Part shown: one piece after another, positions 1 to 12,297 of the stretch | Numbering within the stretch: position 1 is the first letter of the stretch | Layout of the letters: each line of letters begins with the position of its first letter | DNA from: Pristionchus mayeri | Taxonomy: Eukaryota; Nematoda; Chromadorea; Rhabditida; Neodiplogasteridae | Assembly (NCBI GenBank): GCA_036245805.1 | Contig: BTRK01000006.1 | Span: forward strand, 53,995,257 to 54,059,256 | Reading direction: 5' to 3' | DNA: 64,000 bases | Translations under genes and position numbers: made by a program | Notes under the pieces: model-generated | What the model was told of the DNA's origin: nothing | Database searches by the model: none | Seen by the model: only the letters and a program-made list of their open reading frames with translations

Positions 1-2483
1 TTGTCTTCTATCATAAACAAATATGCACTGTAACAATGAACAATAACTCTGAAGCTCATTTTATCACAGGTATCACGAGTCGATGGAGGAAGCCATGAAC
101 GATTTTTTTCAAAGATTTTCAAAATTAGTCATATATTGATGGTATAAGGTAACCACATTTTGAATTTAAAAATAAATATTTTCCCCATCACGCAGTAGAA
201 ACGCAGAGGTTTTTATTGCGGAATATGAAAGACCAATCTGTCAAGAGTCTTAGAAAAAAATGTGAAGGAAAAATTTTATACCGTATTTTTTGATAATCGC
301 GGTTAAAGGTGAGGTCCCGAGGAGACGAATTGGAAATAATCGAAATCTTCTACATTGTACGTTGAACTTCGGCCAGCATTATGCTGTTTTATTTTGTACA
401 ACACCGTATACATCGAAAAATGTTCAAAGGAGATCGGATTTAGTGGTTCGCAAAAAATCGATTTTCAACACTCGGATTGTGGCATGTTTAGGGGCATGTA
501 AAGTATCATTATCAAAGTGAACTTCCATTGATCATATGCTGAGGTTCAAGTACAGTAGGCAGTCTATCAACATTCACAGAACTCGGCCCTTGCAATTACT
601 CAAAACATCTAGATATTCACAATCGAATTTACGAAAATGAAAGGTTCGAAAAACAAAATAAATCGGTTCTACCCAGATTTTGCGAAAATCGATCAGATTT
701 GAACTTCTAAATTCAGTGTATGATCATAAAAATATGAATTCCCAGTGAATACAATTATACTGCTTGTTTCTGGAAAAAAATTATTTAAACCTCTTCGAAA
801 CAAAAAAAAATATCAAATGGTGAGCGTTGTACCAATCAGTGTGCTTGATGACTTATATGGTATGAAAATGAATTTTGATGTTCAAATCCGATCGAGTTTC
901 GCAAAATCTGGGTAGAACCGATTTGTTTTGTTTTTCGAATCTTTCATTTTCGTAAATTCGATTGCGAATATCTAGATGTTTTGAGTAATTGCAAGGGCCG
1001 AGTTTTGTGAATGTTGATAGACTGCCTACTGTACTTGAACATCAGCATATGACCAATGGAAGTTCACTTTGATAATGATACTTTACATGCCTCTAAACAT
1101 GCCACAATCCGAGTGTTGAAAATCAATTTTTTGCGAACCACTAAATCCGATCTCCTTTGAACATTTTTCGATGTATACTGTGTTGTACAAAATAAAACAG
1201 CATAATGTTGGCCGAAGTTCAACGTACAATGTAGAAGATTTCGATTATTTCCAATTCGTCTCCTCGGGACCTCACCTTTAACCGCGATTATCAAAAAATA
1301 CGGTATAACATTTTTCCTTCATATTTTTTTCTAAGACTCTTGACAGATTGATCTTTCATATTCCGCAATAAAAACCTCTGCGTTTCTACTGCGTGATAGG
1401 GAAAATATTTATTTTTAAATTCAAAATGTGGTTTTTCGATCCCAGAATTATGAGTTTTGGTCCAATCCGAAAGTTGTCAACAGTAAAGTTATTTGTCATA
1501 TTTTTCCCGATTTTTTAAGACCTATGGCATATCTGTAGCTCTTCTGCGGACTGATATACAGTATAGCCGGTAGCAAAACCGGAAAATGTCTAAAAGCCGG
1601 ATCTGGGACAAATAACATGGTTCCCTCGATTTCTTGTCCTTAGTACCTTCTACCATCAATATATGGCTAATTTTAAAAATCTTTGAAAAAATCGTTCACG
1701 AAGGGGCTAGTTTTGCTTCACTGACTCGTGATACACGTGTTATGTAATATTTTTTAAAACGCATTACTTTTGCCCTCATAAAAACGAGAAAATGTTGCAT
1801 CGAAAATAATTTTCCGTTAAAAAAATGCACGACATTTTTTTCGCGGAAAAAACGTGAAAAAAATGCTCTTGCAATTTTTTCGCGTTTTTCCTGCCTTGTC
1901 CAAACTCTTCCCATTCAGATCCACATCAGGTATTCCAGCAAAAACCACAACTGCGAGGGGGATTTGAACCAATAACCATTCATGTTCTAATGAAGCACTT
2001 TCGCGTTCCACAATCCGTTCGTGTTTTGATCGCATTATATTCTGAGCAATAACAACGCGGAGCTGTTAAGTAAACATGCAAATTCATCATTACTGGATCA
2101 CCGCGCAATCATTTATTGAAATCGAAGATGATTTGAAAGAGAATGATTAGTGCAATGCGAAAGTGTTTGGCTAGCAATCGATTTGTCGTTGGCTCAAACA
2201 CTCCTGTCAACGATGGTTTTTGCTGGAGTATCTGAGGTGGATAAAAATGATGAGGCCTTGTACGAAGCAAGAAAAACGAGAAAAAATTGCAAGAGCATTT
2301 TTTTCACGTTTTTTTCCGCGAAAAAAGTGCCATGCATTTTTTTAACGGAAAATATTTTTGGTGCAAAAAATATTCGATATTCATTTGAATATCAAAGTTT
2401 GTCTGAATTTGTTATTTCAAGCAATTTTCTAAGCAAACATCGTGCATTGCACCTGGTGCAGAATTTTTAGTTTACCGCGTGCT
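1..2483. mobile_element. PAL-B palindromic element, copy 1 (left end outside window)
   Basis: The right terminus (GCGTGCT, followed by ATAT at 2484-2487) matches both ends of the complete copy at 30431-33055. Bases 1790-2483 are roughly self-complementary: the A-rich block near 1815-1880 recurs inverted near 2270-2345. The left part lies outside the window, and bases 1-60 belong to this element. It is interrupted by PAL-A (65-1739). There is no gene; the short ORFs inside are palindrome by-products. A T-arm-like box B (GGTTCAAATCC type) lies near 1960 on the minus strand. Confidence 0.75.
65..1739. mobile_element. PAL-A palindromic element, copy 1
   Basis: The two halves are inverted copies of each other, for example GAACTTCGGCCAGC near 364 against its complement near 1210. 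It is flanked by TTAT at 61-64 and 1740-1743. The ends read CACAGGTATCACGAGTC and its complement. Relative to the copy at 31068-32950 the left arm lacks about 210 bp near base 150. The insertion sits inside PAL-B, and the equivalent uninterrupted PAL-B site is at about 31005-31020. Non-autonomous: no transposase frame. Confidence 0.85.
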
Positions 2484-2487
2484 ATAT

Positions 2488-3144
2488 GTTGCTAAATATG
2501 ACATTTGACGACTTGACCATCGCTGATTGTCCGACCATAAAATGAGTGGGGAGAATCACCTTCCCTTGCAATTTCACATACTTAATCATGCTTAGTTTCT
2601 GTAACTAGTAACACGAAATCAGATTCGTAATATCACTGGAAATGTAGATCATAGAAGTATGAAAATTGATGACCAACATTTTTCGTATTGTTGAATTTGC
2701 ACTCAGATTGACCACAAATTTGGCGCAATGTTGCTCCATACCGATGTCATGATCCCTGAAAAATTTGAGCTCTGTAGCACTGCAGTGACCGAAGATACGG
2801 CTATTTTACGAAATTTTTGAGTCTTCTGAAATCGATATTCCCAATTATTGCGAAATTCAATCAATGAGTTCAACAGTGCAAAGTGATGACCAGTAGTTGT
2901 ACTTTCAAAACATAAAATATACCTAAATAGAAAAGGTTGGAAATAGTTTTAATATTTTTTTAAATATTCCAATTTGGTATTTCGCAATCATCAAATAGCT
3001 GAAGGGTGCACTATTGATTCCCACCATAATGCTATGATCTCTCATGATTGCACTATCTATCACTCCCAACCATTAATGTCTACATTAAACCCCACGGAAG
3101 TTATGATTATCTGAAAATTGTTTCCATACTTTTGTCCGGTACTG
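2488..3144. other. No gene seen; ends in a Tc1-like terminal repeat
   Basis: AT-rich sequence with stops in all frames. The last 20 or so bases (about 3120-3144) read as the complement of a Tc1-type terminus (CAGTACCGGACAAAAGTATG). The stretch may therefore be a non-autonomous Tc1-like element whose other end I could not find. Confidence 0.35.
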
Positions 3145-3149
3145 TATAT

Positions 3150-3490
3150 GAGAAGCTGTCTGAGAGGATTCACCATAGGCCGTACAACGAAAAATAAAGT
3201 TCTGATTTTAAGATCTCCCTAGGGGTAACTTTTCGCGTAGAGTTCGAAAATCGACCTTAGAAAGTCGTATCTCATACCCATCATTTCGTGTGTTGCGATG
3301 AACTTGGGTGGTCGGTTTCTCGTAAATCGTGAACGGCTCATCCAAACACCACAAATGTATAGTAATTCTGAAAGGTCTCGACGAGATACGCATTTTCACT
3401 GTTGGAAGTAAAAGTCTAGCTCATCTGTGAAAAAAGTTATGACCAAAGTTGTGAAAAAAATATTCTCAAAAATTCCGCCCTGAAAAATTT
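3150..3490. mobile_element. PAL-L solo arm (fragment)
   Basis: This matches one arm of the complete PAL-L copy at 39992-41442, including its terminus (GAG..CTGTCTGAGAGGA) next to ATAT at 3146-3149. Shared blocks include GGCCGTACA..CGAAAAATAAAG and the ACTGTTGGAAGTAAAAG segment. The opposite arm is missing. Confidence 0.6.
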
Positions 3491-3824
3491 GTGAGCCGTT
3501 TCGGACGGCTCACTAATAGTTCAGGGGTAGAGACGCGAGAGAATGTGTGGATGTGAGAGAGCAGGGAAAAGGGACTTCCAGAGGGGAGATTCGGGGCTAG
3601 AGACTGCCGATACTCTGTGCCCAGAGTTGTTCAAACATTAAAAAAAGTTGGGGATCACTTCCCCAGAACAAGTTGGACTTGTACACACAATAACAAAAGT
3701 TTTCCTTAACTCTCCCGCAAACTTGTTATCGAAGGGTCATGCAATCAGAACCACGGTGCAGCTCCGATAAACGATCGCCGAAGGCAGGAAAGATATTCAA
3801 ACAATCTGAAAAGTGGGGAACCAT
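3491..3824. other. No gene; short hairpin only
   Basis: GAGCCGTTTCGGACGGCTC (about 3491-3509) is a small perfect hairpin. It is followed by a GA-rich stretch (3520-3600). I see no coding exon. Confidence 0.4.
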
Positions 3825-3828
3825 ATAT

Positions 3829-5011
3829 CACGTGTATCACGAGTCAGTGGATGAAAACCGGACCTCTCGGGAACATTTTCTAAAGATTTGCCACCGTTTT
3901 CGCTTATATATGGGTGGGAGAATACCCAGGACAGATGCTTTCGAAAAATATAAGTCATTTGTCTCAGAACCGGCTTTTAGGAAATTTCCGGTTTTGCACC
4001 TGGCTATGCTGTATTTCAGCTTCCAGACAAGCTACGGAGGTGGGAAAGCGCTCAAAATGTGCGGAAAATTATTTCCTGCAACTTTTGTGTTTGAAACTTT
4101 TCAAGGGAACAACAAATACAAATTATATTTCCGGAAAACTGAATTCAAAATCAGAAAATAATTGTTTTCACCATCACGCAGGAAACTTTCAATGGATTTT
4201 TATTGCATAATATGAAAGAACAATCATTCACATTTATAGGAAAAATATTGGCGAAGGAAATATCGGTGCCTTCAAACTCGATATGCCGAGACAAACGTAG
4301 TCATATGATAAATATTGAGAATGAACTCAATCAATGTCACCGTAGTTTGCTTTACGGTAACAATTATATATAATTTAAGATGTTTATGAGACAGATGGGT
4401 AAGGTTATGCTGAAAAACCCAAAGTTCGATCAAGTTTAAAAAATCGATTTTTCCAACCTCAATTTCTCTCAAGTTTGTGCATTAATAAATCCGCTCGTTG
4501 AATACTACATCCAGTATGAAACGGGACATTTTTTAGTAGATACCGGGTAGAGTTGATATATAGTTAAGTTGGCAGATTAGTGGTTTTGCATCTCTTGAAA
4601 TTTTCACTCAAATATGCTTCCACAGGATTGTCAAAACTAATAAAAATCTGTTTTCAGCTGAAATTTAGTGGTTACACATCGGAATTGTGCATCTAAAATC
4701 ATGAAAATATCTTCTCAGTCGGAAGCGTCGAGAAATCTCTAAATCAATACGCTTGCAGGAAATAATTTTCAAAAGTTGCAGGAAATAATTTTCCGCACAT
4801 TTTGAGCGCTTTCCCACCTCCGTATCTGTAAGCTGAAATGCAGAGTAGCCAGATGCAAAACCGGAAATTTTCTAAAAACCGGTTCTGAGATAAATGACAT
4901 ATTTTTCAAAAGCATCTCTCCTGGGTATTCTCCCACCCAAATATAAGTGAAAACGGTGGCAAATCTTTGGAAAATGTTCCCGCCCACCTCCGCTGACTCG
5001 TGATACATGTG
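3829..5011. mobile_element. PAL-C palindromic element
   Basis: Inverted arms meet near 4400. The ends are CACGTGTATCACGAGTCAG and its complement, flanked by ATAT at 3825-3828 and 5012-5015. The arms contain the module shared with PAL-A, -D, -E and -F (CCGGCTTTTAGG, then CCGGTTTTGC, then CAGCT..CAGA). Open frames of 60-140 codons inside come from this palindrome and do not look coding. Confidence 0.85.
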
Positions 5012-5619
5012 ATATATACAACATAATGAATACGACTAAGCAAAAACCAGATTTTTATATACAGTTCCTACGTAGTTATGAATCTGGAAAAAAGTGGTCA
5101 TGTGAAAAAGTGATTTTAAAAGCCCTGAGGGCAAATTTTGGAATATCCTTTCCATATTCACAGGATCACCTGTGATCGCGATGAGGATCATTTTGGTGCT
5201 TTGAACGAGTCTCTAGCTGGTCTAGAAGCCGAGATCTGAATTTCAGACCCCCTTTTTGCAGCAAGGCTGCAGCAAACGTGCGGTCACGCAGCAACCTCAT
5301 AATTTTTTTCTGGGTAGGCCTCGGGCATGACTCCAACCACAGAAAGTGTGGCGAGTAGGAAAAAATCTATATAAGAATAAAGCCTGTTTGAAAAAGTGAA
5401 ATTCGATTGCGTCATCACTACGCAATTAGTTATGAGGCACGTTCCTGTATACATATGTGCTTATCTCTATAGAGTTGTATATTGCAATTTACATTTTTTA
5501 TCTTAATTAACCAATGGGAAGATCTCCAAGCATTTTTTGCAGCCACGTCAAGCGATTTTACTGTCGTCATGAGACGACTACGCTAGGTGGTGTAGTGCGG
5601 TGAGGCCGAGTACTGCTAG

Positions 5620-6075
5620 GACTATCGTACGTGATGGAAATTTAAGAACGAAAACCGTGCAATTTCCAAAAATATCACGTTTCTTGGATTATGGTGAATT
5701 TTCATGTTTATGAGTTTTGCTTTTTTTGCATTCTTTTATTCATGTGCGTTTTCACAAAACGGATGATATTTTACACAGAAATATGGCTAGAAATGCAATA
5801 AAAGCTCGTCAAAAATCATGAAATATTGACGAAATAGTGCTAAAACCCGGTTATGGCTATTTCGTCAATATTACATTTTTTCATGTGATTTTATTGCATT
5901 TCTAGCCATATTACCGTGTAAAATCCCATCAGTTTTATGAAAACGCATGCGAAAAAAGAATGCAAAAAAGAAAAAAGTTATAAAAATGAAAATTCACCAT
6001 AATCCATTTTTAGAAATTGCCCGGTTTTCGTTCCTAAATTTCCATCATGTACGATACGTATCCCTGCTGTCCAAA
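5620..6075. mobile_element. Small nested palindrome
   Basis: Arms of about 210 bp face each other around 5845-5860. Examples are GGAAATTTAAGAACGAAAACC at the left, its complement at the right, and the ATATGGCTAGAAATGCAATAA pair nearer the centre. It lies between the arms of a PAL-P-like element. Confidence 0.75.
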
Positions 6076-6159
6076 GTGCTTCTAGTGAACGATACTTTTT
6101 CGCGACCGGGATCGCTTCCAATTTGTCGACCCCGGGGGGATGGCGGGCTTGGTCTGCCC

Positions 6160-6228
6160 AGGCGGGGGATCGAACTCGGGGTCCTTGTATGGCGAGTGGC
6201 GCCTCACACCACTGTGCCACCCATGCCA
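6160..6228 (-). repeat. tRNA-derived (SINE-like) segment
   Basis: On the minus strand a perfect polymerase III box A (TGGCACAGTGG) is followed about 40 bases later by box B (GAGTTCGATCCC). The acceptor stem does not pair and the anticodon loop lacks U33, so this is a tRNA-derived repeat and not a working tRNA. Neighbouring sequence is GC-rich, unlike the surrounding palindromes. Confidence 0.5.
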
Positions 6229-7064
6229 CAAAAAAATCTCCAAGAATATTTCACAAAAAATGTTTCCTTTTTAAAATTCTATGAAGGGTAGACATTTTGC
6301 ATCCCGGTTTCACATTGTGGAATGGTCTTCGATAATGTGTTTTCTAAGAACTTTATTTCCTGACCGTATGTATCAGGTTGTTTCGAAAATCTTGCCGTTT
6401 TTATTCTTTAGTATACAACTCCTCAGGAATTAGTGATATGACCAGGCCTGAATTGAAATCGTAATGTGTAATTACAGAAAAAGTATTGAGACGATTTGAA
6501 ATTTCATTTTAACTTTTTCTACGGTTGACTTAGAAAGTTAAATGTTGCGGCGCTATATAGCAAATCCATCGTAAAATACGTTGCGAGTATTGCGTCATCA
6601 CGCGCATCATAACTGATTGCGTAGTGATGACGCAATCGAGCAACACTTTTTCAAACATCCATTATTCTTACATAGATTTTTTCCAACTCGCCAAACTTTC
6701 TGAGGTTAGAGACATGGCCGGGACCTACCCAGGAAAAAACTTTTTGCTAAGTTGCTCCGCGAACGCACAATAGCTGCAGCCGTGCTGCATGATTTTGCTC
6801 CTAGAATAGCTAGAGGCTCGTTCAAAACGCCAAAATGATCTCATAATAAGTCGCATATAACTAGCTGGATTAAAATTCACTCGTCTCAACGAGTAAAAAA
6901 GTCGTCATAACTAGACCGAGAAATATTCATGCCCAGTAAAATAACTCTTTAGATTCTCCATGGCATGCACGAGATGTTGTAACGATTGATACAACGATTG
7001 AATTATGATATTAAAAAAAACATAAAATTAGATATTAAAAAAACATAAAATTTTGATAATTTAG

Positions 7065-7615
7065 CAGAATCTACGTCATCTCAATTCGACTCCGAATCGA
7101 AGCCCCTTGATTCGTTCTTCGGTCCCGTTACTTCTGACATAATTCCCATGACTTCTGAAGCAAAGGTATGGACTAATGCAAACTTATGCAATTGCTTTTT
7201 AATATTTTATAACTTATGTTTTAATATTTTATAACTTATCGTCATGAACAAAGATGATCCTGAGAATAAGAAAACAATATTTCATAATTTGTCCTCAGGG
7301 CATGAAAAAATCACTTTTTTGTATGATCATTATTTGGGCATCCATATCTTTGTGGGAAATGTAGGTAAAAATTTTGCATAGAAATGTTCAAAATGTATTG
7401 AAGATCTGATTCCCACCTTTTTAGAGCGATTGGTCATCTTAACTGCCCGCGGCGAACGTTTATCGGAGGTTTACTCGTATCCGGAAACACCCTTGGATTG
7501 TCACGATAGTGATTCCTCACTATCTGACTCACCTTCCAGAACCTTCCCATCATACCATGGTACCATTTTATCTAGCAACGGTCCACTTTCGTCATGTATG
7601 TTGGTCCCTATATAA
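7065..7615 (+). CDS. Candidate two-exon fragment of a Ser/Pro-rich protein
   Basis: Exon A (7065-7165) starts after a TAG acceptor and ends at AAAG|GTATGG. Exon B (7427-7615) starts after TTTTTAGAG and ends in TAA-type stop context near 7613. Joined in phase 0 they keep one open frame of about 95 residues, rich in Ser, Asp and Pro (for example SSQFDSESKPLDSFFGP and CHDSDSSLSDSPS). The 5' exons are not found. The intron between them contains a piece of a PAL-P arm, so exon A sits inside transposon-derived DNA. No family is recognised. Codon choice and splice phase are the only support; it could also be a captured or decayed exon. Confidence 0.3.
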
Positions 7616-8410
7616 GGGCCAGTTTCCCTCAGATAAGAGAGACGACCCGATATGGATAAAGCTGTAGTCTATACTCGTGTTCCTTCTCGCCACATCCTAA
7701 GATTTCTCCCTCTCATGGTCCCTTCCATGAGATTCTTCGATGTGACTTCTTCTCACCCTGATACTAGGCATAGGCCAAGGCTAGAGATCAGACGGCAAGT
7801 TTGAAGTAGAGAGTAGAACGTCCCTAGAATAGTAAGTAGGTTACACATAACAGTGCGTTCGCCTAAGACACACACACCCACCGGTACAGCGAAAAGCCGC
7901 CCTCTGAGATAATCATAGATTCTGATAGCCCTAAGGGTCCTGCATCGATTTAAGTTTTTGTCACGTTCCAATTAATCTCATTTGCATAATTATGGTCACC
8001 CAATGTTTGACCGAAATGTAATTCCTTTGTATTCTGTGCCGCGGAGACTGTTCCGATTTCCTCGAAAACATGAAACAAGACCCTTCTCGACATGATGCAT
8101 CCGCCTATGATGTCCGTTTATAGAAATTCGGAGTTTTAATTTTTCGTGAAAATTTGCATAATTTTTTTCTCGGAAAATTGGCCGAACACATAGCTGGATT
8201 TTTTTTATGTTGTGAACATTGATGCTATAGATTTTTCAGATTTTTTTGAAATTTTTAAAATATCAAACTTAAGGGTTATAGTCTAAAAACTACAACATTC
8301 ATTTAGAGGGAACTCCATCATTCCGACACACTCACATCACTCGAGCGGTCAAAAATGGCCATTCTTTTCTATACTCATTCTTGTACAATTCCAAAACGAC
8401 TTTCGTTATC

Positions 8411-8474
8411 TCCTCTTGGTGTAGTGGTTAAAGCATCTACTCTTTTTTTGGAACTAGCGTGTTCGAATTCGCTT
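8411..8474 (+). repeat. Degenerate tRNA-like sequence
   Basis: A D-arm-like block (TTGGTGTAGTGGTTAAAGC) is followed by a T-arm-like block (AGCGTGTTCGAATTCGCT). The acceptor ends do not pair and the anticodon arm is T-rich. It is best read as a decayed tRNA or SINE head. The flanks (7620-8410 and 8480-9470) hold only short frames with no recognisable protein. Confidence 0.35.
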
Positions 8475-9471
8475 TTCGTGAGTAATTTTTTGCTCATTTT
8501 TTCTTATTAAAATATCAGAGTTTTAGAGCGGAGTTCTTTCCAGCCGGATGAAAAGAACAACAGTGTAACACTCTATGTGACTCTGAAGAACCTGACCAAA
8601 AAAGCTTCATTTCTCGATGAAATGATCTATGATACCCTCGCCCTTGCCCGAGGGATAAGGAGAGGATGAAGATCCCCTGTACGTCTATGGAAGACATGCC
8701 AAGAATAATACCCATCTGGACACTTACTTAAGTTAGAACGACGTCATCAATGGACTGAATCTAGCTCTGCATGGAATTCATAATTCGACTCATCAGGTTG
8801 CATACCCCCGGACATATCAATTATTGTTTGCATTTCAGTAATGGAATATTGCACTCTTGGAGAGTTGTCAGATCATACGAGCTAATGGCATTATTGCACC
8901 GTCAGAAGTTAAGAAAGTACAGTACGTACAAGTTATTTTATTAGCGGGTTGCAGGCACGAAATGCGTGTGGGTAGCGAATAGTACAGTAGTAAGAGTTAT
9001 GAGTGATAGGATGTTTCTTGATTGAGTACTTGATCGTATGTTCACTCAGACACAAGTGGCGGCGACGATCGATCTGGTTTGAAACATCTCTCCGGGGTAG
9101 TTCACCCAGATCCAGGAGCCGAAGACGCAATTGATCCAGGCCTGGAATAAATGTAATTTGCGACATATTAATTTGAAAAATACAATCTGACAATTTGAGA
9201 ATGCTTCGCAAAAGATATCTCAACGAAAAGGCAAGAATCGTCTATTGCGAATAATCACCATAACTAGACATATGAGGAATAGTGAAAAGCTCACATTTCC
9301 TTTGGTTATGGTGTAGGGCGAATCTTTCTTTTCAAGGTAGGAGATGGAGGTCGCTCGAGGGTCCGAGCACGGCCACGTACGATTGAACGGAGCCGAAGGT
9401 GGTCCGTAGCCCTTAATTAGCAGTCATTTTGCATAAATTAGTATTTGTCACTGTTTAAGAACAATTTGCAA

Positions 9472-10621
9472 TTATGCTGATTTCTCTGAACAGAACAACA
9501 GTACCTGGTTGGTTGGTAGTCCCTTGAGGGGCACGCACGCGGACGCGTCGATCACTCGGGGGCTAGCGAAATCAATGCTGAAGCACGAAGCGGCGCGGAT
9601 GTACGTGCGCGGCCAGCTGAGGTACCAGGCACCCAGCTGAGTGTCCCACGTGAGATGCGCCCCGTTGTTGTTCGGTTCGACTCTGAATTTGAACGACTTA
9701 GATCCCGGGCACATTCCTTGCACGAAAATCAGCCTGCACAATCGATAATGCATTAATTGTGATTGACATACTGATATTTGGGATGATAATTGTACTGTTT
9801 TGTTGGATATTAGATATGGGAAGACATGTTGAGCACATTGCATAGACATTTGTCTGGGTTGTACGGCACTAAGCCGGATGAGAACTATGACGTCATGCCG
9901 CATTTGAAAGATCAAAGGCGGCATTACGTGATAGTTCTCATCTGTCCCTCGCGCCGGTTATACCTGTGGGACATATCCGGCAGTAGCAAGTCGACAGCTC
10001 GCAAGCCGTTGCCACATGGGCGCTCCTGGCTTTTGCCGTCGCCAGTGTTGACCTGAAATATTTTTGATGTAAGGAAAAACCAAATAATCTTGAAAAATCG
10101 AAGAGAATTGTGCAGGTCGTATATTCCGACTAAGTAGATCCCTGGCCTTTGGTAGAGATCGAAATTACTCACGTAGGTGGGAATCATGTAACCAGCGGCG
10201 ATTGCAGGATTCTGGACGTAGCTCCCGTTGATGGGAGAGTTCGTGCTGAGGCTGGGGCAGGCCGAATTCCATCTGACGAATTCCTTGGTGGGAAGAGTGC
10301 AGGGAAGACCAACGACGGAGCCGAGCAGGGCGCAGGCCTAGAATAATATCAATAATACATTTAGGATGCCACAGAAAAATAAGCGAATTTCCTAGAGAGT
10401 TTATGTGTCGATTGGTGCGTCGCAACGTTGTTTCAATAAAAGCGTACGTGCAGAGTTCCATTGAATATGTAGGCCTCGCAAGTCGCGTTAGAGACGCAGA
10501 GAATCTTGAACTCGTCCACTACCGACGGCAACTGCAGAATCGTTCTTCTTCCGGGACACATCTGCTCCATGAAGCAGTCTGAGAAGACCAGAGGAGGAAG
10601 GAGAAGGAAGAGGACGAGCAT
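9472..10621 (-). CDS. Secreted cysteine-rich protein (nematode-type, family unknown)
   Basis: Four minus-strand exons join in frame: 10621-10448, 10337-10173, 10052-9964 and 9733-9472, giving 229 residues. All introns are GT-AG and acceptors end in TTTCAG, TCTAG or TGCAG. I placed the start at the Met that opens a clear signal peptide (MLVLFLLLPPLVFS, then DC), although the frame is open further upstream. The mature part has 12 cysteines, three N-glycosylation sites (NAT, NGT, NGS) and two CPG-type motifs (EQMCPGRR near residue 20, QGMCPGSK near 150), suggesting two related halves. There is no membrane segment after the signal. I do not recognise the family and assign no function. A decayed copy of exon 2 lies just upstream at 11055-11216, so the locus has been partly duplicated. 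Confidence 0.75.
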
Positions 10622-11054
10622 TGTAAGGAGTAAGGAAGGAGGAAATGGAGGTGGGGATAGAGGGGGCAGGGCGGCGCTCCGGGATCTCTTTGGAAGCGAT
10701 CCCTGCAAGAAGGCTCTTCTCATCTCTCCACTAATTCATAGACTCGACGATCGCTTAGCAGGGACCAAGGGATGCCATCTAACGTATCCATCAAGTGAGT
10801 AACTGTCTAGCCTGGGGGTTCCTACTCGAAAATATGTTTAGTTGATTCGGCCTTGAAGCACTCTCAATGCACCTAAAATGATGTAAAAGTGAAAGAAATC
10901 GAGTTTTCAGCAAAAACCAGTGACGTTATACATAATGTTCGAAGACTGTATCTCGCGCCTTCCATTTGTCTCAATTGTAGCATCCATTCACAGGGTACGG
11001 ATTTCACAACTTAGTCAATCCCTATGATCTTTGATTTATATCGAAAAGACTCGC

Positions 11055-11216
11055 GTAGGTGGGCATCATGTATCCAGTGGGTATCGAGGGGTTCTGACGT
11101 GCCGTCGTGCTGCTGGAGAGGAGGTGGTGAGGGTGGGGCAGTCCGACTTCCATCTCACGAATTCCTTCGTGGGCAGAGTGCACGGAAGTCCAACGACGGA
11201 TCCCAGTTGCGACTCA
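11055..11216 (-). pseudogene. Duplicated exon 2 of the secreted protein, decayed
   Basis: On the minus strand this repeats exon 2 of the neighbouring gene: GSVVGLPCTLPTKEFVRW is identical, followed by KSDCPTLTTSSP in place of NSACPSLSTNSP. A frameshift then moves the reading frame, and the end (NPSIPTGYMMPTY) is recovered in another frame. The donor is GCGAGT rather than GTGAGT. No matching exons 1, 3 or 4 were found nearby, so this is a partial tandem copy. Confidence 0.75.
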
Positions 11217-11427
11217 TGATTGTAAAACAGCTCGAGCCGACGAGAGTGAGGCTGTGTACCACCCTCTGAAGGATGAGCCGCGAGAGGGGGTAAACAACAC
11301 GGATATCCTTGAGCCATTCTCGCCACCCTACTGTCTAAACCGGTTGATGAACGAGAGAGTGTGTGAAATGGAGAGAGCGCGCACCCGTTCACCAGGAATT
11401 GCGCGTTTTATATAGGTATAGATATTA

Positions 11428-11526
11428 GAGTTCGATAAAATCTCTTCATTCTGCACACTCTCTAGGCCGGTCGATCGGTTAGAGAGTGTGGAGAATTAAG
11501 AGAGCATGGTGCTCGAACTCTATTAG
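11428..11526. repeat. Imperfect inverted repeat
   Basis: AGAGTTCGA..CACACTCTCTA faces TAGAGAGTGTG..TCGAACTCT around a GGCCGGTCGATCGGT centre. It is imperfect, with stem parts of 9-15 bp. The remainder of 11230-12290 shows no gene. Confidence 0.45.
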
Positions 11527-12297
11527 ATAGTGCATCTGAACATTTCGGAATCGGCAAATAAATAATATTAATGTGCACACTGTGTTTTTAAGTCTCGCTT
11601 GTGGATAACGCGTATCAAACATAATTCAAATGACATGTTTTTTTGCTTGGAATGATGTCGATTTTTAATTCTCCCATCCTCTCCGATACTTAGTGAGATT
11701 TTGCGCAATCTCTAGAATTAATCTCTGACCTCGTTGCTCGCGCGATGCGAAGCTGCATTAATAGATTTTGCATCTCTCACTCTTGTTCTGGTTTATCATT
11801 TCCTCCTATATCACGTCATTCACAGGAATGGTCGCCGCCATTTCTTCCTCTGTAATGTAGCGTACCTATAGCAATCGAACAGCACGTTTTCAAACTATCT
11901 GTTTTGTTTCATTTTTTTTGTTGAGATTTCTGTTAAGACTAGAACAAATTATGACATAACTATGTGTGTTGCACACATCTGTTCGATTACGTCATCAATA
12001 CACAAGCATTCCGAATATTCATAATACCCCAGCATAGGTCTCGTAATAACCGATGATTTTTTTATTGAAGGAGCGTCAGTAAAGTTGAACTTTTGATGAT
12101 GCCATAACCATGATCTAGCTTTGCATAACCATAAGAAATTCTGAAAATTTCGCATTTATTTCTCCATTTTGAACCGCGCTATCATTAGTTGACAGGGTGC
12201 CAAGGAGGCTTGTAGGGAAGGAAAGTATGTTAATTCAAATATCTTGAAGGTCTGACAAAACATTTGGTTTGAATCAAACCCGCGACCTCACGATCAT

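Larger units (their letters stand above)
5095..7340. mobile_element. PAL-P-like palindrome, interrupted
   Basis: The left arm (about 5095-5440) is complementary to 6560-6845 and again to 7235-7340. Diagnostic blocks are GATTGCGTCATCACTACGC, GAACGAGTCTCTAGC and the CCCTGAGGGCAAAT segment. All recur in PAL-P (47766-49476). The middle holds a second palindrome (5620-6075) and a tRNA-like stretch. The right arm is split by about 380 bp that includes a coding-like exon (7065-7165). Confidence 0.6.

Noticed and set aside
290..1294. Pairs of identical 76-codon frames on opposite strands (also at 32278-32535)
   Set aside because: They are mirror products of the PAL-A palindrome, with no coding signal or homolog.
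7652..7804. 50-codon ATG frame (VPSRHILRFLPLMVPSMRFF)
   Set aside because: No homology, no splice support, and length expected by chance.
9826..10802. Plus-strand frames opposite the secreted-protein gene
   Set aside because: They overlap its exons antisense, and the minus strand has the coherent splice model.
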